Notes under the pieces: model-generated
What the model saw: only the letters and a program-made list of their open reading frames with translations
Told to the model about the DNA's origin: nothing
The model's database searches: none
Assembly: GCA_045629585.1 (NCBI GenBank)
Contig: JAZQRM010000062.1
Span: 1-64,000 of the forward strand
Reading direction: 5' to 3'
Source of the DNA: Taishania sp045629585
GTDB taxonomy: Bacteria; Bacteroidota; Bacteroidia; Flavobacteriales_D; Crocinitomicaceae
DNA: 64,000 nucleotides
In this document: piece by piece, positions 25,537-35,106 of the stretch
Numbering within the stretch: position 1 is the first letter of the stretch
Layout of the letters: every line of letters starts with the position of its first letter
Position numbers and translations under genes: made by a program

Positions 25537-26058
25537 ATGGCTTTAATTAAAAAATGTAGAGGTTTTGAACCCTCTTTCGGAGAAGACTGTTGGTTCGCAG
25601 AGAATTCAACAATTGTAGGTGATGTGATAATGGGCGACCAATGTTCGGTTTGGTTCAATGCGGTAATCAGAGGTGATGTCAATAGCATCCAAATGGGGAA
25701 TAAAGTGAACGTTCAAGATGGCGCTTGTATACACGCTACCTATGAAAAGACAAAAACTACGCTCGGTAATAACGTTTCTATAGGGCACAACGCCTTAGTA
25801 CACGGTTGCACGGTAGAAGATAATGTTTTAATCGGCATGGGATCAATTGTCATGGATAACTGTTACATTGAATCCAATGTAATCATTGCCGCAGGAGCAG
25901 TCCTTTTGGAAGGTACGCGTGTTGAATCATGGAGTGTTTATGCAGGAGTTCCTGCTAAAAAAGTAAAAACATTAAGCCCTGAATTATTTAAAGGCGAGGT
26001 GCAACGTATTGCGAACAATTACGTTCTTTATTCAAGCTGGTTTAAAGATGAACAATAG
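25537..26058 (+). CDS. Gamma-carbonic-anhydrase-like hexapeptide protein
   Basis: The 173-residue protein has left-handed beta-helix hexapeptide repeats (e.g. IVGDVIMGDQCSVWFNAVIRGDV). It has the three metal-ligand histidines of the gamma class, in CIHATY and SIGHNALVHGC. Members include active carbonic anhydrases and YrdA/CaiE-like proteins, so activity is not certain. The last codons overlap the truncated haemoglobin start by 11 bp. Its position next to the SulP/beta-CA pair suggests a CO2-handling theme, though a terminator separates the units. Confidence 0.88.
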   Translation: MALIKKCRGFEPSFGEDCWFAENSTIVGDVIMGDQCSVWFNAVIRGDVNSIQMGNKVNVQDGACIHATYEKTKTTLGNNVSIGHNALVHGCTVEDNVLIGMGSIVMDNCYIESNVIIAAGAVLLEGTRVESWSVYAGVPAKKVKTLSPELFKGEVQRIANNYVLYSSWFKDEQ

Positions 26059-26416
26059 AAGGGAAATTTCTACTAGAGAGGATGTTAACCAACTAGTGGA
26101 TAATTTTTATGACAAAGTATTAAGAGATGAAACAATAGGTCCTTTTTTTAAAGCTATAAACTTTGATCATCATAAACCTTTAATGGTTGACTTTTGGTGC
26201 TTTGTATTATTAGATCATACCGGCTATAAAACTGATGTTACTGCAAAACACATGCACATGCATTTACAAGAAAATCATTTTAAACGTTGGCTAGCACTAT
26301 TTGAAGAAACAATAGATCAACTTTTTGAAGGAGATAAGGCGCAATTAGCTATACAGCGTGCAAATATAATTGGATGGACAATACAATCGAAGATTGCCTC
26401 TAAAAATAACCTCTAA
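26048..26416 (+). CDS. Group III truncated haemoglobin
   Basis: The 122-residue protein has the truncated globin pattern: a YDKVLRDETIGPFFKAINFDHH opening (quoted only to this point), a W-rich helix DFWCFVLL, and KHMHMHLQENHFKRWLALFEETI-like E/F helices with the proximal His in the group III position. It should bind haem and O2 or NO. I start at ATG 26048 inside the preceding gene, because upstream codons of the frame read through the gamma-CA gene and are not globin-like. The end overlaps convergent murI by 4 bp. Confidence 0.85.
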   Translation: MNNRREISTREDVNQLVDNFYDKVLRDETIGPFFKAINFDHHKPLMVDFWCFVLLDHTGYKTDVTAKHMHMHLQENHFKRWLALFEETIDQLFEGDKAQLAIQRANIIGWTIQSKIASKNNL

Positions 26417-27231
26417 ATGGATTTAGCGTCAAGTTGAATAGCTAACAATTGTTTGACTTGACGATTAAAATCTGTAACAGACCCTGAGGTTCTAACTTCC
26501 AATTTTCCATTTTTACACAAACGCGTTTCAATTTCAGGATGTCTATCCAAATAATCAATTAAACTTTCACCTACTATTTCACCTTGAGAGACCACTTTAA
26601 TCGACGGTCCTACTACACTTTCAATTTCAGACTTAATGATCGGATAATGCGTACAACCTAAAAGAATAGTATCAATTTCGGCATTCATCTCAAGCAACGA
26701 CTGCACATCCTCCGCAATCATATTCAAGCCTTGCTCACTATGAATAGAACCATTTTCAATTTTTGTTACCCAATTTGGACAAGCTTTCTGCACCAATTTT
26801 ACACCTGGACTAAATTTTTCTAATTCTAAACGATACGAATCTGATTGAACAGTTCCTTTAGTAGCAAGCAAACCAACCACTCCACTCTTGCTATATCCGC
26901 CTACAACTTCAGCACTCGGCCGAATTACACCTAAAACTCTATTTGTTGCTGCCATCTGCTGTAAATCATTTTGTTGAATGGACCGCAAAGCTTTTGCTGA
27001 GGCCGTATTACAAGCTAGAAGAACTAAAGGACAACCTTGATCAAACAAATATTGAACGGCTTCTCTTGTAAACTCATACACTTCCTCGAAAGGGCGGTCG
27101 CCGTATGGGGCTCGAGCGTTATCTCCGAAATATAGATAATCATACTGAGGTAATAACTTACGAATGGATTGTAAAACAGTTAACCCGCCGTAACCCGAAT
27201 CAAAAACACCAATAGCCCCTCGTTCAATCAT
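26413..27231 (-). CDS. murI: Glutamate racemase
   Basis: MurI makes D-glutamate for peptidoglycan. The 272-residue protein shows FDSGYGGLTVL (Asp11), the first catalytic Cys in LLACNTASAKA, and the second Cys-His pair in LLGCTHYPII. I use ATG 27231 (MIERGAIGVFDSG). The upstream nine codons contain the ompH terminator and are not conserved. It is the last gene after the bamA-ompH block in the usual Bacteroidota order, but the terminator at 27244 separates it. Confidence 0.95.
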   Translation of the reverse strand: MIERGAIGVFDSGYGGLTVLQSIRKLLPQYDYLYFGDNARAPYGDRPFEEVYEFTREAVQYLFDQGCPLVLLACNTASAKALRSIQQNDLQQMAATNRVLGVIRPSAEVVGGYSKSGVVGLLATKGTVQSDSYRLELEKFSPGVKLVQKACPNWVTKIENGSIHSEQGLNMIAEDVQSLLEMNAEIDTILLGCTHYPIIKSEIESVVGPSIKVVSQGEIVGESLIDYLDRHPEIETRLCKNGKLEVRTSGSVTDFNRQVKQLLAIQLDAKSI

Positions 27232-27243
27232 ATTACAAAATAA

Positions 27244-27276
27244 CAAAAAAAACCGCAAGATTTAATCCTGCGGTTT
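27244..27276 (-). terminator. Terminator of the bamA-ompH operon
   Basis: The arms aaaccgca/tgcggttt (27250-27276) are followed on the minus strand by a T-run, between the ompH stop and murI. Partial read-through into murI is possible. Confidence 0.85.
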
Positions 27277-27300
27277 TAGTATATTCTATAATTGAAATCA

Positions 27301-27798
27301 TTATTTCTCCAACTTCATCAATTCTGCTGCAACAACAGTAGTAATATTCATTTCTGGTGCATAATATAAAGTTGTCGTAACATCAACAACCATACTTAAT
27401 TTTTGACGATCAGATATTACAGCGATTGCCTTTTGTACTTTTGCCAAAATCGGTTTGTTTAATTCTTCACCGTAAGCTTGTAATTCTTCTTGCATAGACT
27501 GTTGACGTTCTTCAAAAGCTCTTTGCTTATCCATGATTTTCTTTTCAGCATGTTGACGTAAGACAGGTGTCATATCATTTTGCTTTTTTTCATAATCCTC
27601 ATACATCTTTTGCAAATCAACACTCATCGTTTGTAATTCTTCACGTAAAGATTTTTCGTGCTCTTGATATTGAACGATAGCCACTTTTCTAGATGGCATT
27701 GTATCCAATAAACGCTGTGTGTCAACAAAACCAATCTTCACTTGAGACATTGCACCAAAGCTTAAAACCATCATTAAGGCAGCTAATACATTTTTCAT
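27301..27798 (-). CDS. skp: OmpH/Skp periplasmic chaperone (second copy)
   Basis: The 165-residue protein has a signal peptide (about 1-18, GAMSQ) and a long charged coiled-coil middle (40-110), then a compact C-terminal part (KLSMVVDVTTTLYY). It belongs to the Skp/OmpH chaperones, which hold unfolded barrel proteins on the way to BamA. It is the second of two adjacent ompH genes; the other begins 31 bases upstream. Duplicate ompH after bamA is standard in this phylum. Confidence 0.9.
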   Translation of the reverse strand: MKNVLAALMMVLSFGAMSQVKIGFVDTQRLLDTMPSRKVAIVQYQEHEKSLREELQTMSVDLQKMYEDYEKKQNDMTPVLRQHAEKKIMDKQRAFEERQQSMQEELQAYGEELNKPILAKVQKAIAVISDRQKLSMVVDVTTTLYYAPEMNITTVVAAELMKLEK

Positions 27799-27829
27799 TC
27801 TTCGTAATTTTAATTTAAATTCTTAATTT

Positions 27830-28342
27830 TTATTTTACTCCTAGTTCTTTTACAACATCATCGCTGATATCAAATTTACCATCCGCATAAACCAAATTAC
27901 TTTGATTTGCTTTGTCAAAGATAAAACTATAATTTTTACGGGATGCTACTTGTTGCATTGCATCGTAAACTTTATCTTGTATTGGTTTGATTAATTCCTG
28001 TCTTTTTTGAAAATAATCCCCTTGCACACCGAAACGCGTTTTTTGCATTTCCATTGCATCCGACTCCAATTGTTTGATCTCATTTAGTCGCTTTGTTTTT
28101 TCCTCCGTAGGTAAAAGAACTTCTTCTCGATTATATTGATCCCTTCTTTTCTTAATGATTTCATAACGTTCTTCAATTTCTTTAGTCCAACGTTCTGCTA
28201 AACGATCTAACTGCGCTTTTGCATCTGTGTAGTCCGTCATCTTATTTAAGATATAGTCCGAATCTATATAACCATACTTTTGAGCAGAAACAAAACTTGT
28301 GCCAAAAAGGAAAAACAAAAGATATAAAAAGTAATTTTTCAT
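27830..28342 (-). CDS. skp: OmpH/Skp periplasmic chaperone (first copy)
   Basis: The 170-residue protein has a signal peptide (MKNYFLYLLFFLFGTSFVSA) and a central coiled coil of about 80 residues with many Glu, Lys and Gln. It ends with a C-terminal body containing YSFIFDKANQSNLVY. I prefer ATG 28342 to the frame's first Met at 28354, since the signal peptide starts there. The gene lies 38-50 bases after bamA and should be co-transcribed with it. Confidence 0.9.
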   Translation of the reverse strand: MKNYFLYLLFFLFGTSFVSAQKYGYIDSDYILNKMTDYTDAKAQLDRLAERWTKEIEERYEIIKKRRDQYNREEVLLPTEEKTKRLNEIKQLESDAMEMQKTRFGVQGDYFQKRQELIKPIQDKVYDAMQQVASRKNYSFIFDKANQSNLVYADGKFDISDDVVKELGVK

Positions 28343-28391
28343 GTTTAAATCCATTTACATTTTAACAAAATAACAAATCTTCAACCTATTC

Positions 28392-31022
28392 TTATAAATC
28401 CCCTATGTTCATCCCAATAGTGAATGTAAATTTACCAAAGTATCCTTTTTGGCCGATTGCACTATTGATTTTATCATAATCACTATTTTGATATCCCCAA
28501 GGATCAATACGATCAAATCCCCATCCATAATCTATTCCTAACATACCAAACATAGGTAGGAATACTCTAAGACCTAAACCAGCTGCTTTTTTAAGATTAA
28601 GCGGGTTAAAGTTTCTGAAATTTGGGAAAGTATTACCTGCCTCCGCAAACGCAAGAACATAAAAAGTTGCTTGAGGATTAAGAGAGATTGGATAACGTAA
28701 CTCAAAGGTCAGTTTTGTCGCAATTGGATCCCCAACTGACGATGATAATGAACGCTCTTCGTAACCTCTTAAGGCTACAATTTCACGACCACCAATCGCA
28801 CCATAACCTGTCAACCCTGAACCTCCCATATAGAAACGATCAAAAGGTGTAAGTCCCTTATCTTTGTTATAAGCACCCATATAACCAAACCCAATTCGTG
28901 AACGCAGTACTAATTTACCATCTGGAGACAAAGGGAAAAACCACTCCGCGTGCGCCTTAATTTTAAAATACTCAAGGTATTTATAACGCTCATTACCGGA
29001 CATGTTTTCATAATCTTTCGTAGAACCAAAAGCAGAATAAGGTAATGTAGTTTTACCTGATAAAGACAAAACACTTCCTGATTGCGGATAAATAGGCGAA
29101 CTGATAGAGTTTCGTTGAATCGTATATTTCAGTGAAATATCATTAAAATATCCCTTTTCTACACCGTCAAATGAAACGTATTGCGTGCCATTCGTTTGAT
29201 TAACATTATAATATTGATATGCAAATTCCCAAGACTCTGAAAAATAATCATCCGGAAACTTCAATCTACGTCCCAACGCTACACCAGCTCCTGTAATAGC
29301 AATACCACTATAATTACCTGACGCTCTCTTTTGCCCATTACCAATTAATTGATGTGTCCCAAAAACCGTTAAAGAAGTCGGACGTTTACCTCCTAACCAT
29401 GGTTCTGTAAAAGAAAAATTATAAGCTTGGTAATACTTACCATTTGTTTGACCACGCAATGATAGACGCTGACCATCCCCTGCAGGAAGTGGTTTCCAAG
29501 CAGAGCCGTTAAACATATTCTTAATAGAGAAATTATTAAACGTAACCCCTACCGTTGCCATAATTACGGGACGACCTCCATAATAAATATTCTGTCCACC
29601 GTATCCTCCAGATAATTCTATCTGGTCAGAAGATTTCTCTTCTACTGTGTATTCAATATCAACAGTCCCTCTTTGTGGATCTGGAATAGGATTGATCTGG
29701 AAACCTTGGTCATTAAAATAACCTAATTGTGATAATTCTCGTTGTGTCCGAATTATGTCATTTCTAGAAAATAAATCACCTGGTTTAGTTCTAATTTCAC
29801 GCAAAATAACGTGATCATTCGTTTTCGTATTTCCTTTAATGATGATACGTCCTACGCGCGCTTCTTTCCCTTCTCGTAGACGCATTTCATAACTAATTCG
29901 ATTATCCGTTAAATCAGTTTCTACTGGTTGAATGTCAAAGAATAGATAACCTCTATCCATATACAAAGAAGAAATGTCACGACCGTCCTGACTCATACGT
30001 AAACGCGTTTCTAGCAATTCTTTATTGTATACGTCACCCGGCTTTATTCCCAATATTGTATCCAAGTAGGATGATCTAAATTTTGTATTTCCTACCCAAG
30101 TAATATCGCCAAAATGGTATTTTTCACCTTCATCTAAGAACAATTCAATAACCAGGTTCTTTTTATCTACCAAATAGACGGAATCCTTAACAATTTTTGC
30201 ATCTCGCAAACCAACCGTATTTAACTTAGTTATCAGTGCTGCTTTATCACGTTTAAACGCTACTTCAGAAAATTTAGACTTTTTAAATATACGCAACAAA
30301 GATTTCTGCTTGGTATCTTTCATTGCTCGTTTAAGCTTACCATTAGGTAAAGTTTCAGAACCGTGAATAATAATTTCTTTAATTCCGACCTTCTTACCTT
30401 TGTCAACATTAATTACGAACACCTCCGAATTCAGCATCATTTCATCAGGCTTTCTTTGAATATCAACCTTTACGTCATAATAACCTTCTTCCCTGAAATA
30501 TCCCATAACCCTTTGGCGCGTGGTGAACAAAATATTTTCAGAGATTGTTTTACCGGTAAACAAGTCAATCTGTTCGCGGATTTTATCTGCGTCACGTTTT
30601 TTCACCCCATTAAACTTATACTTAGCCAGCTTTGGACGAGGTGTAACCTTTATCGTTAAATAGATAACTCCAGCTAACTCTTTATCTGCATAAATTTGAA
30701 TATCAGAAAAAAGTTCTTCCTTCCAGAGATTTCTGATGGCGTCAGATAGTGCTGTTCCAGGAATAACAATCTTTTGTCCCGAACGTAAACCAGCGACTAA
30801 ACGAATAGCATTTACGTCATACCCTTCAGCTCCAATAACGTTAATTGGGCCAACGGTATATTCTCTAGGATTTTGATAATCTAATTCAACAGAAGAAGAA
30901 ACAACATTTGTTTGAACAACAGAAGAATCCCCGTCAGCAGAAGTGCCAACGACGATTTGTCCAAATAATTGTGTACAAAGTGAGCTAATAAGTAGCGTGA
31001 AAATTACAATTTTGCAGTTCAT
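28392..31022 (-). CDS. bamA: BamA outer-membrane assembly factor
   Basis: BamA inserts beta-barrel proteins into the outer membrane. The 876-residue precursor has a signal peptide (about 1-22) and five POTRA domains (about 50-450; e.g. YKFNGVKKRDADKIREQI and GDVYNKELLETRLRMSQ). A 16-strand barrel follows, with the surface-antigen motifs GGYGGQNIYYGG, YGAIGGREIVALRGYEERSLSS (shortened here to the GREIVALRGYE core) and AAGLGLRVFLP. The chain ends NIGDL, without the C-terminal Phe of proteobacterial homologues. It lies four bases after uppS. Confidence 0.95.
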   Translation of the reverse strand: MNCKIVIFTLLISSLCTQLFGQIVVGTSADGDSSVVQTNVVSSSVELDYQNPREYTVGPINVIGAEGYDVNAIRLVAGLRSGQKIVIPGTALSDAIRNLWKEELFSDIQIYADKELAGVIYLTIKVTPRPKLAKYKFNGVKKRDADKIREQIDLFTGKTISENILFTTRQRVMGYFREEGYYDVKVDIQRKPDEMMLNSEVFVINVDKGKKVGIKEIIIHGSETLPNGKLKRAMKDTKQKSLLRIFKKSKFSEVAFKRDKAALITKLNTVGLRDAKIVKDSVYLVDKKNLVIELFLDEGEKYHFGDITWVGNTKFRSSYLDTILGIKPGDVYNKELLETRLRMSQDGRDISSLYMDRGYLFFDIQPVETDLTDNRISYEMRLREGKEARVGRIIIKGNTKTNDHVILREIRTKPGDLFSRNDIIRTQRELSQLGYFNDQGFQINPIPDPQRGTVDIEYTVEEKSSDQIELSGGYGGQNIYYGGRPVIMATVGVTFNNFSIKNMFNGSAWKPLPAGDGQRLSLRGQTNGKYYQAYNFSFTEPWLGGKRPTSLTVFGTHQLIGNGQKRASGNYSGIAITGAGVALGRRLKFPDDYFSESWEFAYQYYNVNQTNGTQYVSFDGVEKGYFNDISLKYTIQRNSISSPIYPQSGSVLSLSGKTTLPYSAFGSTKDYENMSGNERYKYLEYFKIKAHAEWFFPLSPDGKLVLRSRIGFGYMGAYNKDKGLTPFDRFYMGGSGLTGYGAIGGREIVALRGYEERSLSSSVGDPIATKLTFELRYPISLNPQATFYVLAFAEAGNTFPNFRNFNPLNLKKAAGLGLRVFLPMFGMLGIDYGWGFDRIDPWGYQNSDYDKINSAIGQKGYFGKFTFTIGMNIGDL

Positions 31023-31026
31023 TCTT

Positions 31027-31764
31027 TTATTTTAATTGTTCAGAAACCATTCCGAAACGTCTTTCTCGATTTTGATAATCATAGACCGCTTCACGCAAAT
31101 GCATTCCAGTAAAATCAGGCCATAAAACCGGAGTAAAATAAAACTCGGTATAAGCTGATTGCCACAGAAGAAAATTACTTAACCTATGTTCTCCACTTGT
31201 TCTGATCAATAATTCTGGATCAGGAATACCTTTGGTGGATAAATGAGATTCAAATTTTTCTACTGTAATTGGCCCATTGACCAAAGTATGATATTTAACT
31301 TCGTTTACTAAATTATTAACCGCATTTAGGATTTCCCACCGTGCGCTGTAATTTAACGCTAAAACTAAAGTTATTGTTGTGTTCTGTTCTGTTTTTTTTA
31401 TGGCATTAGCCAATTCCATCTGACAATCTTCAGGTAATCCATGTATATCCCCTATTGCATGCAATTTCACACCCGAATCAAATAGTTCATCTACCTCACC
31501 AGCAATCGTGTTTACGAGAAGCGTCATTAAACCATCCACTTCATCTTTGGGCCTACTCCAGTTTTCGGTAGAAAAAGCGTATAAAGTAAGATATTCTACT
31601 TTTAACTGTTGTGCTTCTTTAAGTGCATTTCGAACAGCCTCTACCCCAATATTATGACCGAACAAGCGCATTTCACCTTGCTGTTTAGCCCATCTACCAT
31701 TACCATCCATAATGATAGCTATGTGTTTAGGCACATTATTCAAATCTATTTGTGATATATCCAT
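31027..31764 (-). CDS. uppS: Isoprenyl (undecaprenyl) diphosphate synthase
   Basis: This cis-prenyltransferase makes the C55 lipid carrier for cell-wall precursors. The 245-residue protein shows IIMDGNGRWAKQQG (catalytic Asp, Gly, Arg), the central LTLYAFSTENW motif and the C-terminal RTSGEHRLSNFLLWQ with YTEFYF. The bamA start lies four bases beyond the stop. uppS is the first gene of the envelope block. Confidence 0.96.
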   Translation of the reverse strand: MDISQIDLNNVPKHIAIIMDGNGRWAKQQGEMRLFGHNIGVEAVRNALKEAQQLKVEYLTLYAFSTENWSRPKDEVDGLMTLLVNTIAGEVDELFDSGVKLHAIGDIHGLPEDCQMELANAIKKTEQNTTITLVLALNYSARWEILNAVNNLVNEVKYHTLVNGPITVEKFESHLSTKGIPDPELLIRTSGEHRLSNFLLWQSAYTEFYFTPVLWPDFTGMHLREAVYDYQNRERRFGMVSEQLK

Positions 31765-31846
31765 TCTTTTTCTCTTCGCTAAAACGAAATAAATTATTCA
31801 AAATTGTATTAACAATTGAATAAAGCTCAAACTTAATAATACTTTG

Positions 31847-31882
31847 CAAAAAAAAGAGGGATTGGTCTCCCAAATCCCTCTT
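31847..31882 (-). terminator. Terminator of atpD-atpC
   Basis: The arms aagagggatt/aatccctctt (31854-31882) are followed on the minus strand by at least eight T, downstream of the atpC stop. Confidence 0.9.
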
Positions 31883-31900
31883 AAATTTTATTTATTGGGG

Positions 31901-32191
31901 TTATTCTGCTAGAACAACGATCTTTCCGTCGTTCATTTCGATAACACCTCCGTTTATATTAACACGGATAACCTTTGCGTCTTTAGCATCTACCTCGATT
32001 AAAGAGCTTGTTTTTTCAGTTGCTACAAACGCAGTAGGTAAATCGATCTTTACTACTCCGCTTCCTAAGGCTGAGATAACTGGAGCGTGACCTTTCAAGA
32101 TTTGGAATAAACCATGTAATCCTGGCATTTGTACCGCCTCAGCCGGACCTGCATAGACCTTTCCTTCTGGAGTGATTATTTCTAACTGCAT
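31901..32191 (-). CDS. atpC: ATP synthase F1 epsilon subunit
   Basis: The 96-residue protein is the N-terminal beta-sandwich of the epsilon subunit (LEIITPEGKVYAG, MPGLHGLFQILKGHAPVISAL). The C-terminal helical hairpin that gives inhibition in E. coli is absent; short epsilon subunits are usual in Bacteroidota. It lies 25 bases downstream of atpD. The other F1Fo genes are not in the window, which also fits the split ATP synthase loci of the phylum. Confidence 0.94.
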   Translation of the reverse strand: MQLEIITPEGKVYAGPAEAVQMPGLHGLFQILKGHAPVISALGSGVVKIDLPTAFVATEKTSSLIEVDAKDAKVIRVNINGGVIEMNDGKIVVLAE

Positions 32192-32216
32192 TTTCTTAAC
32201 TTTTAAATCTCAATAA

Positions 32217-33719
32217 TTAAGCTTCTGCCAACATTTTTTCTCCAGCTTCAATTACATCTTGGATACCACCTTTCAAGTTGAAAGCTGCTTCTGGGTACTT
32301 ATCGTACTTACCATCTAAGATGTCATTAAATGCTGAAATAGTTTCTTTAATATCAACCAATACCCCTGGGATACCTGTAAACTGTTCCGCTACGTGGAAA
32401 GGTTGAGAAAGGAAACGTTGAACACGGCGCGCTCTGTGTACGACTAATTTATCTTCTTCAGATAACTCATCCATACCTAAGATTGCAATAATATCTTGTA
32501 ATTCTTTATAACGTTGTAAAGTAATCTTAACTCTTTGTGCACAGTCATAATGCTCATCGCCTAAGATCTGAGGAGTTAATATACGAGAAGTTGAATCTAA
32601 AGGATCCACTGCAGGATAAATACCTAACTCAGCAATTTTACGAGATAATACTGTTGTTGCGTCTAAGTGAGCAAATGTATTAGCTGGCGCTGGGTCAGTT
32701 AAGTCATCCGCAGGTACGTATACCGCTTGAACTGAAGTAATTGATCCGTTTTTAGTTGAGGTAATACGTTCTTGCATTGCCCCCATCTCTGTTGCCAATG
32801 TTGGTTGGTATCCAACTGCAGAAGGCATACGTCCTAATAACGCTGACACCTCTGATCCTGCTTGTGTAAAACGGAAGATGTTGTCAACGAAGAAAAGGAT
32901 ATCACGTCCTTGTCCATCTCCTTCACCATCACGGTAGTACTCAGCTAAAGTCAACCCTGATAAAGCTACTCGAGCACGTGCTCCTGGAGGCTCATTCATC
33001 TGTCCGAAAACGAAAGTAGCCTTAGACTCTTTCATTTCTTCCATGTCAACTTTTGAAAGATCCCATCCACCATTCTCCATAGAATGCATGAAATCCTCAC
33101 CATATTTAATAATACCTGATTCCAACATCTCACGAAGTAAATCGTTACCCTCACGAGTACGTTCACCTACTCCAGCAAACACAGATAAACCACCATGCCC
33201 TTTTGCGATGTTATTAATCAACTCTTGAATCAATACAGTTTTACCTACACCAGCACCACCGAATAAACCAATTTTACCTCCCTTAGCGTAAGGCTCAATC
33301 AAGTCAATTACTTTGATACCTGTAAACAACACCTCTGTAGCTGTAGATAAATCTTCAAACTTCGGCGCTTCACGGTGAATCGGCAAACCATTCTCGTTGC
33401 TTACTTCTTTGATACCATCAATCGCTTCTCCAACTACGTTGAAAACACGACCACGGATAGCATCCCCGATAGGCATTTTTATTGCTGAACCAGTGTTCAC
33501 TACTTCCATCCCTCTTGTAAACCCATCAGTTGAGTCCATTGAGATAGCACGTACAGAACCTTCCCCTACGTGTGATTGTACTTCTAATACTACGCGAGTT
33601 CCGTCATTCTTACGAACCTCAAGTGCATCATAAATCTTAGGAAGCTCCACTCCTTTGTCGAAGCTAACATCTACTACAGGACCAATTACCTGTGCTATTT
33701 TACCTTTAATCACCGACAT
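32217..33719 (-). CDS. atpD: ATP synthase F1 beta subunit
   Basis: The catalytic subunit of F1 has 500 residues, with the Walker A loop GGAGVGKTVLI (about 158-168), catalytic Glu in GVGERTREGNDL, Walker B ILFFVDNIFRF, and PSAVGYQPTLATEMG. atpC follows in the same operon. A -7 element TATCTTTG (33755-33762 on the minus strand) lies about 35 bases before the ATG. Confidence 0.98.
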   Translation of the reverse strand: MSVIKGKIAQVIGPVVDVSFDKGVELPKIYDALEVRKNDGTRVVLEVQSHVGEGSVRAISMDSTDGFTRGMEVVNTGSAIKMPIGDAIRGRVFNVVGEAIDGIKEVSNENGLPIHREAPKFEDLSTATEVLFTGIKVIDLIEPYAKGGKIGLFGGAGVGKTVLIQELINNIAKGHGGLSVFAGVGERTREGNDLLREMLESGIIKYGEDFMHSMENGGWDLSKVDMEEMKESKATFVFGQMNEPPGARARVALSGLTLAEYYRDGEGDGQGRDILFFVDNIFRFTQAGSEVSALLGRMPSAVGYQPTLATEMGAMQERITSTKNGSITSVQAVYVPADDLTDPAPANTFAHLDATTVLSRKIAELGIYPAVDPLDSTSRILTPQILGDEHYDCAQRVKITLQRYKELQDIIAILGMDELSEEDKLVVHRARRVQRFLSQPFHVAEQFTGIPGVLVDIKETISAFNDILDGKYDKYPEAAFNLKGGIQDVIEAGEKMLAEA

Positions 33720-33754
33720 TTACCGCCTATTTTGAATAAATTCCAATTTGGGCG

Positions 33755-33762
33755 CAAAGATA
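33755..33762 (-). promoter_or_regulatory. -7 element of atpD
   Basis: TATCTTTG followed by C, an exact TAnnTTTG match, with a T-rich TTTC/TTTT about 18-19 bases upstream. This is the best-formed sigma-A-type promoter among the core genes here and gives a ~30-base leader. Confidence 0.65.
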
Positions 33763-33879
33763 CATAATATTTGATAAACTGAAAATTTAATATCTATATA
33801 TTTATATAAATAATTATAACAGAAATGCTAAAGAAGGAAAACCAAGGTGCGTAACCCATCCTTTTTTAGCTTCAAAAAG

Positions 33880-35088
33880 TTAAGACTCGATCCCGTTACG
33901 TTTAAATAAGATAGAAACGGTTAGATAGCTAGTAGCAATACTTAAGAGAGATACAAGAGTAAAAATTAGCAGAAAATCGGTGAATTTTAATGCCATCGGA
34001 AAAAACTCACCATAAGAATTAGGCATTTCGATAATTCCAAAATATAATTGAGCAAAACAGACAAGGTAACCTACCATCAACCCGCAAAACACTCCTTTAC
34101 CAGATACTAATAAACCTTCAAAGAAAAAAACATTAAAAATTCCTTTTCGATCCAAACCTAATGACCGTAAAACTTTGATATCTGCCATTTTCTCAAAAAA
34201 TAGCATAGTTAAAGATGAAACTAAATTGAAAGAAGCCAAGATGAAAATAAAAACAAGTATCGTTAACACAATTAATCGTTCAGTTTTACTGGTTTTGAAA
34301 ATCAAAGCATTTTTTTCATCATTTGTTTTTACAACAAATTGATCTCCAAGTTTTTTTTTCAACTCATCCCTTACAGCGAATTTATCAAACCCTTGCTCAA
34401 CGTCAATAGCTAAATAAGTGTATTCAGAAGCACTATAATTAACAAGATTAGACACAAACTCTACCGGCGCTACAATTGAAGAGGCATTCACCTCCCTATT
34501 ATAATTCATTCGTCCTATCAACTTTAATCCACTCGAATTAAAAGGATTCGCGAAGCTATTGGTTTTCACATTTCTTTTGGGCACGTATATCAACACATGC
34601 TCACCCCCCATAATTGGAGAAATATACCCCCCTATTTTATCTAACAATCCAGCTCCAATAATACCAACATCCACCCCATTTTCACTTAACGCAGGAAACC
34701 CATCCAAAAGATGCTCTTCCATTTTTGTAATTCTGAGATAAGATGAATCGGCTCCTATTAGCTGTGCATTGCTCCAACTGTCTTCGTGACGAACAACGAT
34801 TGTCTCTTCAATCACCGCAGAAAGCAATTTCACACCTTTCGTTTGCGCAATTTTATCTTTATCTTCTGATTGAAGAAACAATGTTTTTTGATTCGCCGCA
34901 GAAATAGTAATTGCTGCATCAAAGTCAGAATACAACTTCTGAATCATCAATTCAATACCATTAAATGCTGACAACAATATCACTAAAGAGGCTGTAATTA
35001 CAGCAATTCCAACAACTGAAATACGTGTAATTATATTAATAAGATTCCTTTTCTTTTTGGAAGCTAAATACCTCTGAGCAATATGCAA
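33880..35088 (-). CDS. LolC/E-type ABC transporter permease
   Basis: The 402-residue protein has one N-terminal helix (about 20-45), a large periplasmic MacB-like domain, and three C-terminal helices (about 270-395). The FtsX-like core includes ADIKVLRSLGLDRKGIFNVFFFEG (shown only in part: VLRSLGLDRKGIF). This layout and MHIAQRYLASKKKRN match lipoprotein-releasing LolC/E permeases. The matching ATPase is not adjacent. It lies 18 bases after rbfA, so the pair is likely co-transcribed. Other FtsX-family roles are possible. Confidence 0.84.
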   Translation of the reverse strand: MHIAQRYLASKKKRNLINIITRISVVGIAVITASLVILLSAFNGIELMIQKLYSDFDAAITISAANQKTLFLQSEDKDKIAQTKGVKLLSAVIEETIVVRHEDSWSNAQLIGADSSYLRITKMEEHLLDGFPALSENGVDVGIIGAGLLDKIGGYISPIMGGEHVLIYVPKRNVKTNSFANPFNSSGLKLIGRMNYNREVNASSIVAPVEFVSNLVNYSASEYTYLAIDVEQGFDKFAVRDELKKKLGDQFVVKTNDEKNALIFKTSKTERLIVLTILVFIFILASFNLVSSLTMLFFEKMADIKVLRSLGLDRKGIFNVFFFEGLLVSGKGVFCGLMVGYLVCFAQLYFGIIEMPNSYGEFFPMALKFTDFLLIFTLVSLLSIATSYLTVSILFKRNGIES

Positions 35089-35106
35089 CGAAACTTTAAT
35101 GGCGCT

